A stretch of DNA of 64,000 nt from Ahrensia sp. R2A130 (GTDB lineage Bacteria; Pseudomonadota; Alphaproteobacteria; Rhizobiales; Rhizobiaceae): positions 744,001 to 808,000 of the forward strand of contig NZ_AEEB01000003.1 in assembly GCF_000179775.1 (NCBI RefSeq). Direction: 5' to 3'. The position numbers and the translations under genes are program-made. The notes under the pieces were generated by a model. The model made no database searches, had not been told where the DNA came from, and saw only the letters and a list, made by a program, of their open reading frames with translations. Below, piece by piece: positions 35,954 through 45,380 of the stretch; position 1 is the first letter of the stretch, and every line of letters starts with the position of its first letter.

Positions 35954-37516
35954 GTGGCCGAACCAGTCGAAGCAGAACAGCGAACGCGAGCCGGCCGAGG
36001 TGGCGGAAGACGCGGCAATGTGCGACGCGGCGGCCCAGCCATAAGGCAGATGCCGTGGGATATTCCCATCATGCGCGACGCTCCGATAGAGCCTGTGGAT
36101 GCAGAGGGCGTTGCAAAAATCCACGATGGCGCGATGCGCATTCTCGAAGAAATCGGCATCGAATTCCTGAACAAGGAAGCCGCCGATATTCTCAAAGCCC
36201 ATGGCGCAACGGTGACCGGCGAAAACGTTCGCATGGACCGCGACATGGTAATGGAAAAAATCACCCTCGCCCCGAACCACTTCACGGTTACCCCGCGGAA
36301 CCCGGACCGCACCATCACAATTGGTGACAAACACATTCTGTTCGGCAACGTTTCCAGTCCGCCAAATTGCTCCGACATCGACAATGGACGCAGGACCGGC
36401 ACGCGTGAGGATTACCGAAATTTCCTGAAGCTGACGCAGTATTTCAACTGCATCCATTTTGCCGGTGGTTACCCTGTCGAACCGATGGACCTGCATCCAT
36501 CTGTGCGACACCTCGACTGCCTCTACGACAAGCTCACCATCACCGACAAAGCCGTACACGCCTATTCCTTGGGCAAAGAGCGCGTGGAAGACGTGATGGA
36601 GATGACGCGCATCGCCGGCGGCCTGAGCCATGAGGAATTTGACGCGACACCGCGCATGTACACCAACATCAACTCCACCTCCCCGCTTAAACATGACATT
36701 CCAATGCTGGACGGTTTGATGCGTTTGGCACGGCGTGGGCAGCCGACAATCGTGACGCCATTTACGCTGGCAGGAGCCATGGCGCCGGTCACAATGGTGG
36801 GCGCAGTCACCCAATCGCTTGCAGAAGGATTGGCCGCAATCGTCTTGATGCAGTGCATCCGACCCGGTTGTCCTGCGGCTATCGGAACCTTCACATCCAA
36901 TGTGGATATGAAGACAGGTGCGCCTGCTTTCGGCACGCCGGACTATGTTCGCGCTACACAAATTACGGGTCAAATGGCCCGCTTCTATGGCCTGCCTATG
37001 CGCTCATCCGGTGTTTGCGCTGCTAACGTGCCGGACGCTCAAGCGACATGGGAATATATGAATTCCATGTGGGCGGCCGTCACGTCAGGCACCAACGTGG
37101 TCTATCACGCTGCCGGTTGGCTAGAAGGCGGTCTTTGCGCCTCGTTTGAAAAATTCATCATGGATTGCGAAGTGCTCCAACAGTTTCAATCCTACCTGAA
37201 GCCGATGGTCGTGGATGATGACACACTGGCCATAGACACCATCAAAGAGGTTGGTCCCAACGGCCATTTCTTCGGCGTCCAACACACTCAAGATCGCTAC
37301 GAGACCGCGTTTTACTCCCCGTTTCTCTCCGACTGGAACAACTACGAAAACTTCGAAGAACGCGGTTCAGTTCGCACACCGGAACGTGCCAATAAAATCT
37401 ACAAGCAGATCATCGAAGAGTTTGAAGCCCCACCATTAGATGAGGCCATTCGCGAAGAGCTGGAGGCCTTCGTCGAAAGACGTAAGGAAGAAGGTGGTGC
37501 GCCAACCGATTTCTGA
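35954..37516 (+). CDS. MttB-superfamily corrinoid methyltransferase 1 (non-pyrrolysine), RG-rich N-terminus
   Basis: A 520-residue TIM-barrel methyltransferase of the trimethylamine/glycine-betaine methyltransferase (MttB/MtgB) superfamily, expected to move a methyl group from a quaternary amine to a corrinoid protein. EIGIEFLNKEAADILKAHGA, FTLAGAMAPVTMVGA and YHAAGWLEGGLCASFEKFIMD are family stretches. There is no in-frame stop, so pyrrolysine is not used and trimethylamine itself is less likely than a betaine. Residues 10-27 form an Arg/Gly-rich tail (RAGRGGGRRGNVRRGG) not needed for the barrel. GTG start with GGGAGG 8 bases upstream. The next functional neighbour downstream is a dimethylglycine-dehydrogenase-like gene, which suggests glycine betaine as substrate. 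Confidence 0.88.
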   Translation: MAEPVEAEQRTRAGRGGGRRGNVRRGGPAIRQMPWDIPIMRDAPIEPVDAEGVAKIHDGAMRILEEIGIEFLNKEAADILKAHGATVTGENVRMDRDMVMEKITLAPNHFTVTPRNPDRTITIGDKHILFGNVSSPPNCSDIDNGRRTGTREDYRNFLKLTQYFNCIHFAGGYPVEPMDLHPSVRHLDCLYDKLTITDKAVHAYSLGKERVEDVMEMTRIAGGLSHEEFDATPRMYTNINSTSPLKHDIPMLDGLMRLARRGQPTIVTPFTLAGAMAPVTMVGAVTQSLAEGLAAIVLMQCIRPGCPAAIGTFTSNVDMKTGAPAFGTPDYVRATQITGQMARFYGLPMRSSGVCAANVPDAQATWEYMNSMWAAVTSGTNVVYHAAGWLEGGLCASFEKFIMDCEVLQQFQSYLKPMVVDDDTLAIDTIKEVGPNGHFFGVQHTQDRYETAFYSPFLSDWNNYENFEERGSVRTPERANKIYKQIIEEFEAPPLDEAIREELEAFVERRKEEGGAPTDF

Positions 37517-37583
37517 TGGTGCAAAGCGCGCGAATTATCGTATCGGTGTGGCAAGCTTATTCGCTTGAAGAACCACAGGTTCC

Positions 37584-38168
37584 ATGACCGTAGAAGAACT
37601 GCGCGCCTGCCTACCTCCTGCCCGCCTTTGCATCATTGCACTGGTGATCGCCGTTGTATTGGCTATTGGCACCTACATCATCAGCCCGGACAACCTGTTC
37701 GTCGAAAACCGTGGCTTTGAAGCGGAACAACAGTTCCTTCTATCAGTGGCGGTTGTTCTAACTCTCGTTGCATTGTCTCGCCTGCTGCATCCGATAGTGG
37801 CCTCAATGGCTCTCGCCACACTCGCCATGAGCTTCGCACTATTCGTCCGCGAAACGCCAAATTGTCAGGCGGTATCCGATGGCTGGTGCGTGGGCGAACC
37901 GACAAAATTTCTGGTCACAGCAATCGTGCTGGCAGCGCTCATCTTCTGGGGGCTGCGGTTCTTGCCTCAGCTTTGGGCAGAAAAAGCAACCATCATCCGT
38001 TCACTTGTCTGGTGGCCTTTCCCGTTGCTTGCGCTACTAGCCCTGTTTTCGGAAGTTGCCGAACGTTCCGGAAGCCCGTTGCTGGAAGAAGGCATTGAAT
38101 TGTTCGCTTGTGCATTCTTGGCGACGATGGCCGGACAGTTGGCTTTCGGCAACAAGCAGCATCAATAG
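37584..38168 (+). CDS. Six-helix membrane protein of unknown function
   Basis: A 194-residue hydrophobic protein with about six predicted membrane helices (roughly residues 14-33, 49-67, 71-89, 109-127, 140-160 and 170-187). I do not recognise the family. One loop holds two cysteines (NCQAVSDGWCVGEP) that could form a periplasmic disulfide. It stands between the first MttB gene (67-base gap) and the dimethylglycine-dehydrogenase-like gene (139-base gap) on the same strand, so it may belong to that unit. It has no transporter signature. TM spacing and codon use look like a real gene. Confidence 0.7.
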   Translation: MTVEELRACLPPARLCIIALVIAVVLAIGTYIISPDNLFVENRGFEAEQQFLLSVAVVLTLVALSRLLHPIVASMALATLAMSFALFVRETPNCQAVSDGWCVGEPTKFLVTAIVLAALIFWGLRFLPQLWAEKATIIRSLVWWPFPLLALLALFSEVAERSGSPLLEEGIELFACAFLATMAGQLAFGNKQHQ

Positions 38169-38307
38169 AAATGTTTCTAGAGATGCACATGTCGCAGTTT
38201 CAACGCTTCATGACCTTTCGTGGCGCATTCGCGCATCGCCCGCATTCTCTCAACGCGTCAACCTCTTACCAACATAAGCTATCCGTAAGTCCTGAAAGGG
38301 CCAGACC

Positions 38308-40782
38308 ATGAAATCCCACGCGCAAGCGGTCGTTATCGGAGGCGGTGTTGTTGGCTGCTCCGTGCTGTTTCACCTCACGAAAGCAGGCTGGAAGGATGTT
38401 GTCTTGCTGGAGCGCGACCAGCTTACTTGCGGGTCAACATGGCATGCGGCGGGCGGTTTCCACGCACTGAATGGCGATCCGAACGTTGCCAAGCTGCAGG
38501 ACTACACAATCGGCCTCTACAAAGAACTTGAGGAAATTTCGGGAGAAACCTGCGGCCTGCACCTGACGGGTGGCGTCGCGCTGGCAGACACGCCGGAACG
38601 TCTCGAATGGCTAAAAATGAGCCACGCGCGCGGCAAATATCTCGGCATGGAAACCGAGATGATTTCCACCGCAGAGGCTAAGGAGTTGCTGCCTCTATTG
38701 GAGGAAAAATACTTCGTCGGCGCTATGTGGGATGCGGTCGAAGGCCATCTCGACCCTTACGGCACCACCAACGCCTACGCGAAGTCCGCCAAGATCGGAG
38801 GCGCTGAAATTGAGCTGCAATGCAAGGTAGAAAGCCTCGATTGGGACGCAGCCAAGGGCGTGTGGAATGTCGTCACCAACAAAGGCACAATGACTGCTGA
38901 CCACGTGGTCAACGCTGGTGGCCTATGGGCACGCGAAGTGGGCCGCATGGTCGGCGTTGAACTGCCGGTACTGGCCATGGAACACCATTATCTGTTGACG
39001 GAAGCGATGCCCGAAGTGGCAGAAATCAACGCCTCCACCGGCAAGGAAGTCATCCACGCAATCGACTTCTCAGGCGAGATTTACCTGCGTCAGGAACGCG
39101 ATGGCATGTTGCTCGGAACCTATGAAAAGCGTGCAACACCATGGTCTCCAAAAGACACTCCGTGGGACTTTGCACAGGAACTCTTGGAGCCAGACCTGGA
39201 CCGCATCGGCCCTTCGCTTGAAATCGGCTTCAAGCATTTTCCTGCCTTCGAAAAAGCGGGCATCCGCCGCATCGTCAACGGCCCTTTCACATTCGCACCT
39301 GATGGCAATCCATTGATTGGCCCTGTGCGCGGCGTGCCGAATTATTGGTCGGCTTGCGCAGTTATGGCAGGCTTTTCGCAGGGTGGCGGCGTTGGTCTCG
39401 CCCTCGCCAACTGGATGGTCGATGGCGACCCCGGCTACGATATATGGGGCATGGATGTCGCCCGCTTCGGCCCGCACGTCACCCGCGATTATACGAATGC
39501 GAAGGTGCGCGAGAACTATTCCCGCCGCTTCCGCATCCGTTTTCCCAATGAGGAACTGCCCGCTGCGCGCCCGCATCAAACGACGCCGCTCTATGATATT
39601 CACCTCGCCAACGGTGCTGTGATGGGCGACAGCTGGGGACTGGAAACGCCGCTCTGGTTCGCACCTGATGGCGTAAATGCGGAGGACGAATTCTCATTCC
39701 ACCGTTCCAACGACTTCGAACATGTAAAAGCGGAAGTGAAAAACTGCCGCGAGAATGTCGGCGTCACCGATATTTCCAACTTCGCAAAATACGAAGTAAC
39801 AGGCCCCGGCGCTCGGGCGTGGTTGGGCCATGTCATGACAAACTTCATTCCAAAGGAAGGGCGCCTTGCCCTTACATCGATGGTCACCCACGACGGCAAG
39901 ATCAACGGCGACTTCACCATAGCTTGCGCGGGTGTGGATAGCTTCGGCCCCAACGTCGGCAACGAACGCTTCCAGATGTGGGGATCAAGTCAGGCGCAAA
40001 TCTATCACATGCGCTGGTTTGAACAGCATCTGCCTGATGACGGATCGGTCTCCATTCGCAATCTCAACCTCGAACTCACGGGCCTGTCGATTGCCGGACC
40101 AAACGCGCAGAAAGTCTTTGCGAAGCTAACGGATGAAGACGTCTCCCACGATGCTTTTAAATTCATGGACTACCGCGAAACCGTGATCGCCAGCGTGCCC
40201 GCTTTCGTGAATCGCATCTCATACACGGGTGATTTGGGTTACGAGATCTGGGTGAAGCCGGAATATCTGCGTCGCCTCTATACCGGCATTATGGATGCAG
40301 GTGAGGACCTCAGCATCAAGCCTTTCGGTATGCGCGCCTTGCTCGCCATGCGGCTGGAGAAACATTTCGGCACATGGTTCCGCGAATTCCGTCCGATCTA
40401 CACACCGTTCGAGGCGGGTCTTGATCGGTTCGTTTCAAAGAAGAAGAACGATTTCATCGGCCGCGACGGGGTCTTCGCCCATTCGGAGAAGCCACCACTC
40501 ACCCGCATTTGCCTCAACGTCACAGGGGCAAGCGATGCAGACTGCATCGGCGACGAACCCATTTTCTTGGGCGACGAAGTGATCGGCTGGATAACCTCTG
40601 GCGGCTACGGGCACCATGTCAGCCAATCACTGGCGCAAGGCTACATACCCACAGAACATCTTGAAACCGTACGGGCCCAAGGCGTGAATGTGGAAATCAT
40701 CGGAGAGATGTGCTCAGCAACGCTTCAGGACCAACCGCCCTTCGACCCTGAGGGCAAGCGGATGCGCGGCGACTTCTCGTAA
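38308..40782 (+). CDS. Dimethylglycine/sarcosine dehydrogenase-like flavoenzyme (DAO + GcvT domains)
   Basis: An 824-residue fusion of an FAD oxidoreductase and an aminomethyltransferase. The N-terminal IGGGVVGCSVLFHLTKAGW binds FAD. GSTWHAAGG includes the histidine (residue 46) that carries covalent FAD in dimethylglycine dehydrogenase. Residues about 430-820 are the folate-binding GcvT domain (GLSIAGPNAQKV, SYTGDLGYEIWV, FGMRALLAMRLEKHFGTW). The reaction is oxidative N-demethylation of dimethylglycine or a relative, giving methylene-THF. Position after an MttB gene fits a chain betaine -> dimethylglycine -> sarcosine. The exact amine is not fixed by the sequence. Confidence 0.87.
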   Translation: MKSHAQAVVIGGGVVGCSVLFHLTKAGWKDVVLLERDQLTCGSTWHAAGGFHALNGDPNVAKLQDYTIGLYKELEEISGETCGLHLTGGVALADTPERLEWLKMSHARGKYLGMETEMISTAEAKELLPLLEEKYFVGAMWDAVEGHLDPYGTTNAYAKSAKIGGAEIELQCKVESLDWDAAKGVWNVVTNKGTMTADHVVNAGGLWAREVGRMVGVELPVLAMEHHYLLTEAMPEVAEINASTGKEVIHAIDFSGEIYLRQERDGMLLGTYEKRATPWSPKDTPWDFAQELLEPDLDRIGPSLEIGFKHFPAFEKAGIRRIVNGPFTFAPDGNPLIGPVRGVPNYWSACAVMAGFSQGGGVGLALANWMVDGDPGYDIWGMDVARFGPHVTRDYTNAKVRENYSRRFRIRFPNEELPAARPHQTTPLYDIHLANGAVMGDSWGLETPLWFAPDGVNAEDEFSFHRSNDFEHVKAEVKNCRENVGVTDISNFAKYEVTGPGARAWLGHVMTNFIPKEGRLALTSMVTHDGKINGDFTIACAGVDSFGPNVGNERFQMWGSSQAQIYHMRWFEQHLPDDGSVSIRNLNLELTGLSIAGPNAQKVFAKLTDEDVSHDAFKFMDYRETVIASVPAFVNRISYTGDLGYEIWVKPEYLRRLYTGIMDAGEDLSIKPFGMRALLAMRLEKHFGTWFREFRPIYTPFEAGLDRFVSKKKNDFIGRDGVFAHSEKPPLTRICLNVTGASDADCIGDEPIFLGDEVIGWITSGGYGHHVSQSLAQGYIPTEHLETVRAQGVNVEIIGEMCSATLQDQPPFDPEGKRMRGDFS

Positions 40783-40791
40783 GTCGCCGCA

Positions 40792-40810
40792 ACTCTTCGT
40801 AGAGTGTTTT
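40792..40810. terminator. Short hairpin between convergent genes
   Basis: ACTCT-TCGT-AGAGT forms a 5-base-pair stem followed on the plus strand by GTTTT. It lies 10 bases after the stop of the dimethylglycine-dehydrogenase-like gene and touches the stop of the convergent desaturase gene. The stem is short, so this is a weak terminator call. Confidence 0.35.
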
Positions 40811-41816
40811 AGACGCGAACCAACGCTAGCTGCAAACGTGCCTGACGGAAGCTGATCAGCTTGCGCTGCTCTTCGCACCACAGCGCAAGCGGCATGCACT
40901 TAATGCTGTCCAACAGCGTGAGGCGGTTTATGTCGCGCAGCTCGGGAAAGTCTTTCAGCACTTTGGGCAAGGCGTGAAATGGTATCCGGCTCGAGATATG
41001 ATGGACGTGATGGATACCGATATTACCGGTCAACCACATGAGCCACTTCGGCAAGTCGTAGAAAGACGAACCGTGAAGTGCCGCCTCTTCGCGTTGCCAT
41101 TCTTCTGCAAAGTCCCAGTGAGTCTCTTCATACTGGTGCTGCACGTAAAACAACCAGATCCCGAGAGCACCGCCAACTACAACGGTTGGAATTTGAATGA
41201 GTAGAAATGCCTGCCAGCCCATCGCCCAGATCATCAGACCGGAAACAATCGCAATGCCGACATTCGTAGACATTGCAGACCACACAGGCATCGAATTGGC
41301 TGTCTTGCTTGTGGGCAAACGTTGGCGAAGTAGGAATTGATAAGCCGGGCCTATGGCAAACAAGACTACCGGATGGCGGTAGAGCCAGTATTTCCACTTT
41401 CCAGCTTTCGAAAGCGCCCGATATTCGCGAACTGTAAGCGTGTCGATATCGCCAAAACCACGACGGTCCAAATTGCCGGAACCTGCATGGTGAAGGGCGT
41501 GTTCACGGCGCCAGTCGTCGAAAGGCGTATAGGTGAAGACACCTAGAAGGCGTCCAACCCAGTCATTCGCCTTCTTAGATGTGAAGAAAGCGTAGTGTCC
41601 GCAATCGTGTTGGATGGTGAACAGGCGCACCAACATCGCACCTGTCGGAATGGACAAAAGCAGCGTCAGCAGCACGCTCACTTGCAACGCATAATACATG
41701 GTAACAATGCCAGCGGCATAAGGCACCACCGTGGCTGTAAGTTCCCAGAGCGCGCGTCCGTTACGCGGCAATTTATAAGCCGCTAACCTCTTACTCCAAA
41801 GCTTTTCGTCCAACAT
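40809..41816 (-). CDS. Membrane fatty acid desaturase
   Basis: A 335-residue di-iron membrane desaturase. The three histidine boxes are HDCGHYAF, EHALHHAG and HVHHISSRIPF, with membrane helices between them. The group is that of acyl-lipid/omega desaturases and related hydroxylases. ATG 41816 has GGGGGAG six bases upstream, which decides against the longer frame to 41867. It is divergent from dddP with a gap of 156 bases, and probably serves membrane fluidity rather than one-carbon metabolism. Confidence 0.88.
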   Translation of the reverse strand: MLDEKLWSKRLAAYKLPRNGRALWELTATVVPYAAGIVTMYYALQVSVLLTLLLSIPTGAMLVRLFTIQHDCGHYAFFTSKKANDWVGRLLGVFTYTPFDDWRREHALHHAGSGNLDRRGFGDIDTLTVREYRALSKAGKWKYWLYRHPVVLFAIGPAYQFLLRQRLPTSKTANSMPVWSAMSTNVGIAIVSGLMIWAMGWQAFLLIQIPTVVVGGALGIWLFYVQHQYEETHWDFAEEWQREEAALHGSSFYDLPKWLMWLTGNIGIHHVHHISSRIPFHALPKVLKDFPELRDINRLTLLDSIKCMPLALWCEEQRKLISFRQARLQLALVRV

Positions 41817-41972
41817 AGAAACTCCCCCTAGACGTTCGGTCATTGTCCACCGAATCGCTCTCTTCAACCAGCGTTAGCACACGAAAACGACACACCCTTC
41901 CGCAAATTGACGCGGTTCGACATGTCGTTGGCCGAAGCCTCATGTCAGCCTCAGTATAGGAGGGCGCAGGCA

Positions 41973-43361
41973 ATGAACGTTCACGTGAGTACTATAAGTG
42001 GGTTCGGACGCCACAAACGCAAGATCGAACCCTTCGCTATTCCTACGCACCCCGGCACGGATGCAGGCTTCGAGGAGCTGGAGGCTTATGCCCGCGCCAA
42101 GGCGGCAAGCCTGAATCAACATCTCATCGGATACGGCGAACTTGCTGAAACCGAATGGAAAACCGCCAACCTTGCTGCACCTGATCTAGGTGCCATGCGC
42201 CATTATCGACTGGACCGTATCCGTGCAGAACTGCGCAAACGCGATCTTGCCGGCATCCATCTCTATGATCCGCTGAACATTCGATACGCCACGGATTGCA
42301 CCAACATGCAGCTTTGGACAGCACACAATCCGGTGCGCTGCGTATTCATTGCGACCGATGGTCCGGTCATTCTTTTTGAATTCCACAGCTGCGAACATCT
42401 GTCCGACCACACAGGAATGGTGGACGAGGTTCGCGGCTGCACAGCGTGGTTCTATTTCGAGGGCGGTAATCGTTGCATGGAATTCGCCCAAAACTGGGCT
42501 GACGATATTGCAGCCATTTTGCGCGAACACGGCGGCGGCAACATGCGCTGCGCTTTCGATCAGGTGGACAGCCACGGTGTGCCTTGTCTCGAGAAGAATG
42601 GCATCGAAGTGATCTACGGCGAAGACCTCATGGAAGAGGCACGTAAGATCAAGTCGCACGATGAGGTTATCTGCATGCGCCGTGCAATTGTGTCCTGCGA
42701 AGCAGCGATGGCTGAGATGGAACGTGCGCTGAAGCCCGGTATGAGCGAGAACGATCTATGGGCCGTTCTACACGCGGAAAATATTCGGCGCGGCGGTGAG
42801 TGGATCGAGACCCGCCTGCTCGCTTCCGGCCCAAGAACCAACCCCTGGTTTCAGGAATCGTCCGCCCGCATCATCGAAGATGGTGACATCGTTTCCTTTG
42901 ATACGGACCTCATCGGACCCTACGGATTTTGCTGCGATATATCCCGCACGTGGCTCGCTGGCGACGGTGATCCAACAGCGGAACAGCGCGAACTATACCG
43001 AATCGCAATCGATCAGATGGAGGCCAACACCGCGATGCTGCGGCCAGGCTTGTCCTTCCGCGAACTATCGATGACAGCGACCCAATTGCCAGATGACTGC
43101 ATGCCGACACGCTACGGTGTTCTCTTCCACGGCGTCGGCCTGTGCGATGAATATCCCTCCATCCGCTATGCGGTCGATCACGAACACCACGGTTACGACG
43201 GCGTGTTGGAACCCGGCATGTGCGTTTGCGTGGAAAGCTATGTCGGTCGCCACGGCGGCCATGAAGGCGTGAAGCTGGAAGACCAATGCCTCATTACAGA
43301 GACAGGCTACGAGTTGCTGTCAAATTACCCTTGGGACAAGCGTCTTTTAGCTAGCACCTGA
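41973..43361 (+). CDS. dddP: DMSP lyase DddP (M24 creatinase-fold metalloenzyme)
   Basis: A 462-residue enzyme that cleaves dimethylsulfoniopropionate to dimethyl sulfide and acrylate. Long stretches match what I recall of roseobacter DddP, for example PLNIRYATD, NMQLW and HAENIRRGGEWIETRLLASG followed by PRTNPWFQE. The six metal ligands reported for DddP are all present (D310, D312, D322, H386, E421, E436), as is the catalytic aspartate (D392). Each is shifted by exactly 15 from the published numbering as I remember it. AGGAGGG lies 9 bases before ATG 41973, which decides this start. Other M24 relatives (creatinase, prolidase) are less similar. It stands alone between the desaturase and bmt-like genes. 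Confidence 0.88.
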   Translation: MNVHVSTISGFGRHKRKIEPFAIPTHPGTDAGFEELEAYARAKAASLNQHLIGYGELAETEWKTANLAAPDLGAMRHYRLDRIRAELRKRDLAGIHLYDPLNIRYATDCTNMQLWTAHNPVRCVFIATDGPVILFEFHSCEHLSDHTGMVDEVRGCTAWFYFEGGNRCMEFAQNWADDIAAILREHGGGNMRCAFDQVDSHGVPCLEKNGIEVIYGEDLMEEARKIKSHDEVICMRRAIVSCEAAMAEMERALKPGMSENDLWAVLHAENIRRGGEWIETRLLASGPRTNPWFQESSARIIEDGDIVSFDTDLIGPYGFCCDISRTWLAGDGDPTAEQRELYRIAIDQMEANTAMLRPGLSFRELSMTATQLPDDCMPTRYGVLFHGVGLCDEYPSIRYAVDHEHHGYDGVLEPGMCVCVESYVGRHGGHEGVKLEDQCLITETGYELLSNYPWDKRLLAST

Positions 43362-43701
43362 AGGGCTTCAATAAATCTGCTGTGGAGTTATTTCATCGAA
43401 GCCCGTGGACTTGAACTCCGGCCCCCGCCGAAGTTCGCCGCGCGGTTTTCCTCCCGCCCGCGCGGCGCCGCGTCAAGCCAGTTTCCTGACGTCGCGGCCG
43501 GCTCCCTCTAAAGGTGACCGGAAAGCTTCGCGTGTTCAATGGCATGGGAATTCTGCAATCGCAAGATATGGCTGTGTGGCAAACCGGCCATAGGGAAGCT
43601 CATATCGATTAAATCACGAAAATCACGCAGGGTCTTGGCGTTGTGATGCCATCAATACGCCCCTAAAGCTTAGTGCTTCAACGCAACGAGGAATCGACGT
43701 C
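43362..43701 (+). other. 340-base intergenic region with GC-rich hairpins before the bmt-like gene
   Basis: No open frame of note. GGGCTTC (43363-43369) and GAAGCCC (43398-43404) pair just after the dddP stop. CGCCGCGCGG (43436-43445) and CCGCGCGGCG (43458-43467) form a perfect, all-GC 10-base-pair stem with a 12-base loop; no T-run follows, so it is not a classical terminator. Further GC-rich complementary stretches lie at 43480-43530. The region could be a structured leader controlling the methyltransferase gene. It does not match the SAM, SAH or cobalamin riboswitch patterns I know. Confidence 0.45.
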
Positions 43702-44721
43702 ATGGGTCGCCTGCGCGAACTGCTGGACGAAAAAGGTGTGCTGCTTGCAGACGGAGCGACCGGAACAAACTTCTTCAATATGGGACTGCTTTCCGGTGAC
43801 GCGCCGGAACTGTGGAACGAGGACGAACCTGAAAAGGTCATGTCGCTCCATCAGGGCTTCGTTGATGCTGGTGCAGATATCATTCTCACCAATACATTCG
43901 GCGCAAACCGCCATCGTTTGAAGCTGCACCATGCGCAAGAGCGTTCGACGGAGCTCAACGAAAAAGCTGCAAAACTCGCTCGTAAAGTTGCCGATGCCGC
44001 CGGTCGTCCTGTTTTGGTTGCCGGTTCTGTAGGCCCGACCGGCGAATTGTTTGAGCCGCTGGGCGAACTTACGCGCGAAGCTGCTATCGCAAGCTTTACT
44101 GAACAGATGATCGGCCTGCGCGATGGCGGTGCCGATGTCATGTGGATCGAAACCATGTCGGCACGCGAAGAAATTGATGCAGCAGCAGATGCTGCCGAAG
44201 CGCTAGGCCTCGATTTCGTGTTCACCGCCAGCTTCGACACCGCTGGCCGCACCATGATGGGCATCACGCCCACGCAACTGATGGAAATTGCCACCACCCG
44301 CCCCGCTGGCCCGATCGCTATCGGTGCTAACTGCGGTGTCGGTGCCACCGATCTCCTGTTCTCGATCCTAGACATGACAGCCGCGCCGCAAGACAAGATC
44401 GCTGTTGTCGCCAAAGCGAATTGCGGCGTCCCGCGCGTCTCCGGCGACAAGGTCATCTACACAGGCACGCCGGAACTGATGGCTGACTATGCGCGCTACG
44501 CCATCGACGCCGGCGCAGCGATCATTGGCGGTTGTTGCGGTACATCCTATGAGCACCTCGCAGCCATGCGTGGGGCTATCGACACGCACAAGAAGCGTAA
44601 GCGCCCTGAACTGGTGGACGTGGTGGCGGCAACAGGCCCACTCGTGAACGAGATTTCTACGGCTGAGCAGAAAGACAGCAGCGAAGGCGGTGGTCGTCGT
44701 CGCGGTGGCAGACGCCGCTAG
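43702..44721 (+). CDS. Betaine:homocysteine methyltransferase-like Zn enzyme with RG-rich C-terminus
   Basis: A 339-residue homocysteine S-methyltransferase-family barrel. VLLADGATGTNFF opens the domain, LTNTFGANRHRL follows, and the Zn-binding cysteines lie in IGANCGVG and GGCCGTSYEH. It would methylate homocysteine (or another thiol) with a methyl from a betaine or methylated sulfur compound. The last 12 residues are EGGGRRRGGRRR, an Arg/Gly tail of the kind seen in four other proteins of this window. GAGGA precedes the ATG. It may equally work with DMSP from the adjacent dddP region. The convergent ferredoxin-like gene overlaps the stop by 4 bases. Confidence 0.87.
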   Translation: MGRLRELLDEKGVLLADGATGTNFFNMGLLSGDAPELWNEDEPEKVMSLHQGFVDAGADIILTNTFGANRHRLKLHHAQERSTELNEKAAKLARKVADAAGRPVLVAGSVGPTGELFEPLGELTREAAIASFTEQMIGLRDGGADVMWIETMSAREEIDAAADAAEALGLDFVFTASFDTAGRTMMGITPTQLMEIATTRPAGPIAIGANCGVGATDLLFSILDMTAAPQDKIAVVAKANCGVPRVSGDKVIYTGTPELMADYARYAIDAGAAIIGGCCGTSYEHLAAMRGAIDTHKKRKRPELVDVVAATGPLVNEISTAEQKDSSEGGGRRRGGRRR

Positions 44722-45380
44722 ATGTAAGCCGCCATGTGAAAAGCCTGATGCTCGTTATCATATGCGTATTCGGTGCCAACCGGACACGCATGACGAGCCA
44801 GGCAGCCGCCGCTTAAGCAAACAACGCCCTGCTCTGAAGCGACGTGTGCCTTGCAACCTTTCCAGTCATAGCCATCCGGCCCAAATGAATCGACTGGGCA
44901 AGTGCTGAGGCAAGGCTTGTCGACGCAGCAATCGCACGGGTGCCAATCGACATGATGCGTCGGCACCTCGAAGTCGTCGTCGAAAACAAAAACCGCCCTT
45001 AGAGCTGTCCAAAGCCCGAATTCTGGGTGGATCACGAGTCCAAGTGGACTGTTGTCCATGCCAGTCGCAGCCTTGGCATAAGTTTGAAACGGCCAGTGTG
45101 GTTGGCCAAATGGATAACGCGCTTCGGCCTTCAACTCACTGGCAATCGGTTCGACCACTTCTTTGGTCCAGCGATCCATTGGATTCTTCAAACCGTCGGA
45201 AAATTCAACGCTTCGACTGAATGCAGGCCAAAGGCTAGATCCGATATTACCGATAAGAAGCGCGGGTCGCTTTCGGTCACGCTGGTCGCCGTCGACTGTG
45301 AACCAGCCGAACGGCATCATACCAGATGCAGCCAACAGCCCTTGGACGTCGGATCTCAGTTCATCTGCAAGGTTACTCAA
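44718..45380 (-). CDS. Ferredoxin-like protein with two cysteine clusters
   Basis: A 220-residue soluble protein with cysteines grouped near the C-terminus: CDCCVDKPCLSTCPVD, then WKGC, then VVCLSGGCLARHACPVG. This arrangement suggests two [4Fe-4S] clusters and resembles the small ferredoxin-like proteins found beside MttB genes in alphaproteobacteria, distantly like epoxyqueuosine reductase. The likely start is TTG 45380 (GAG 5 bases upstream), giving the usual family length; the frame stays open into the preceding gene. It follows the second MttB gene by 118 bases. It may supply electrons to keep the corrinoid reduced, working with RACo. Confidence 0.75.
   Translation of the reverse strand: MSNLADELRSDVQGLLAASGMMPFGWFTVDGDQRDRKRPALLIGNIGSSLWPAFSRSVEFSDGLKNPMDRWTKEVVEPIASELKAEARYPFGQPHWPFQTYAKAATGMDNSPLGLVIHPEFGLWTALRAVFVFDDDFEVPTHHVDWHPCDCCVDKPCLSTCPVDSFGPDGYDWKGCKAHVASEQGVVCLSGGCLARHACPVGTEYAYDNEHQAFHMAAYI

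Noticed and set aside
34688..36973. A much longer N-terminus for the Fe-alcohol dehydrogenase (open to 36973)
   Set aside because: The extra part lies opposite the MttB gene, and the ATG at 35833 has a good ribosome-binding site and the usual family start.
43390..43430. A tRNA suggested by GTTCAAGTCC on the minus strand
   Set aside because: No acceptor stem, D-arm or anticodon arm can be drawn around it.
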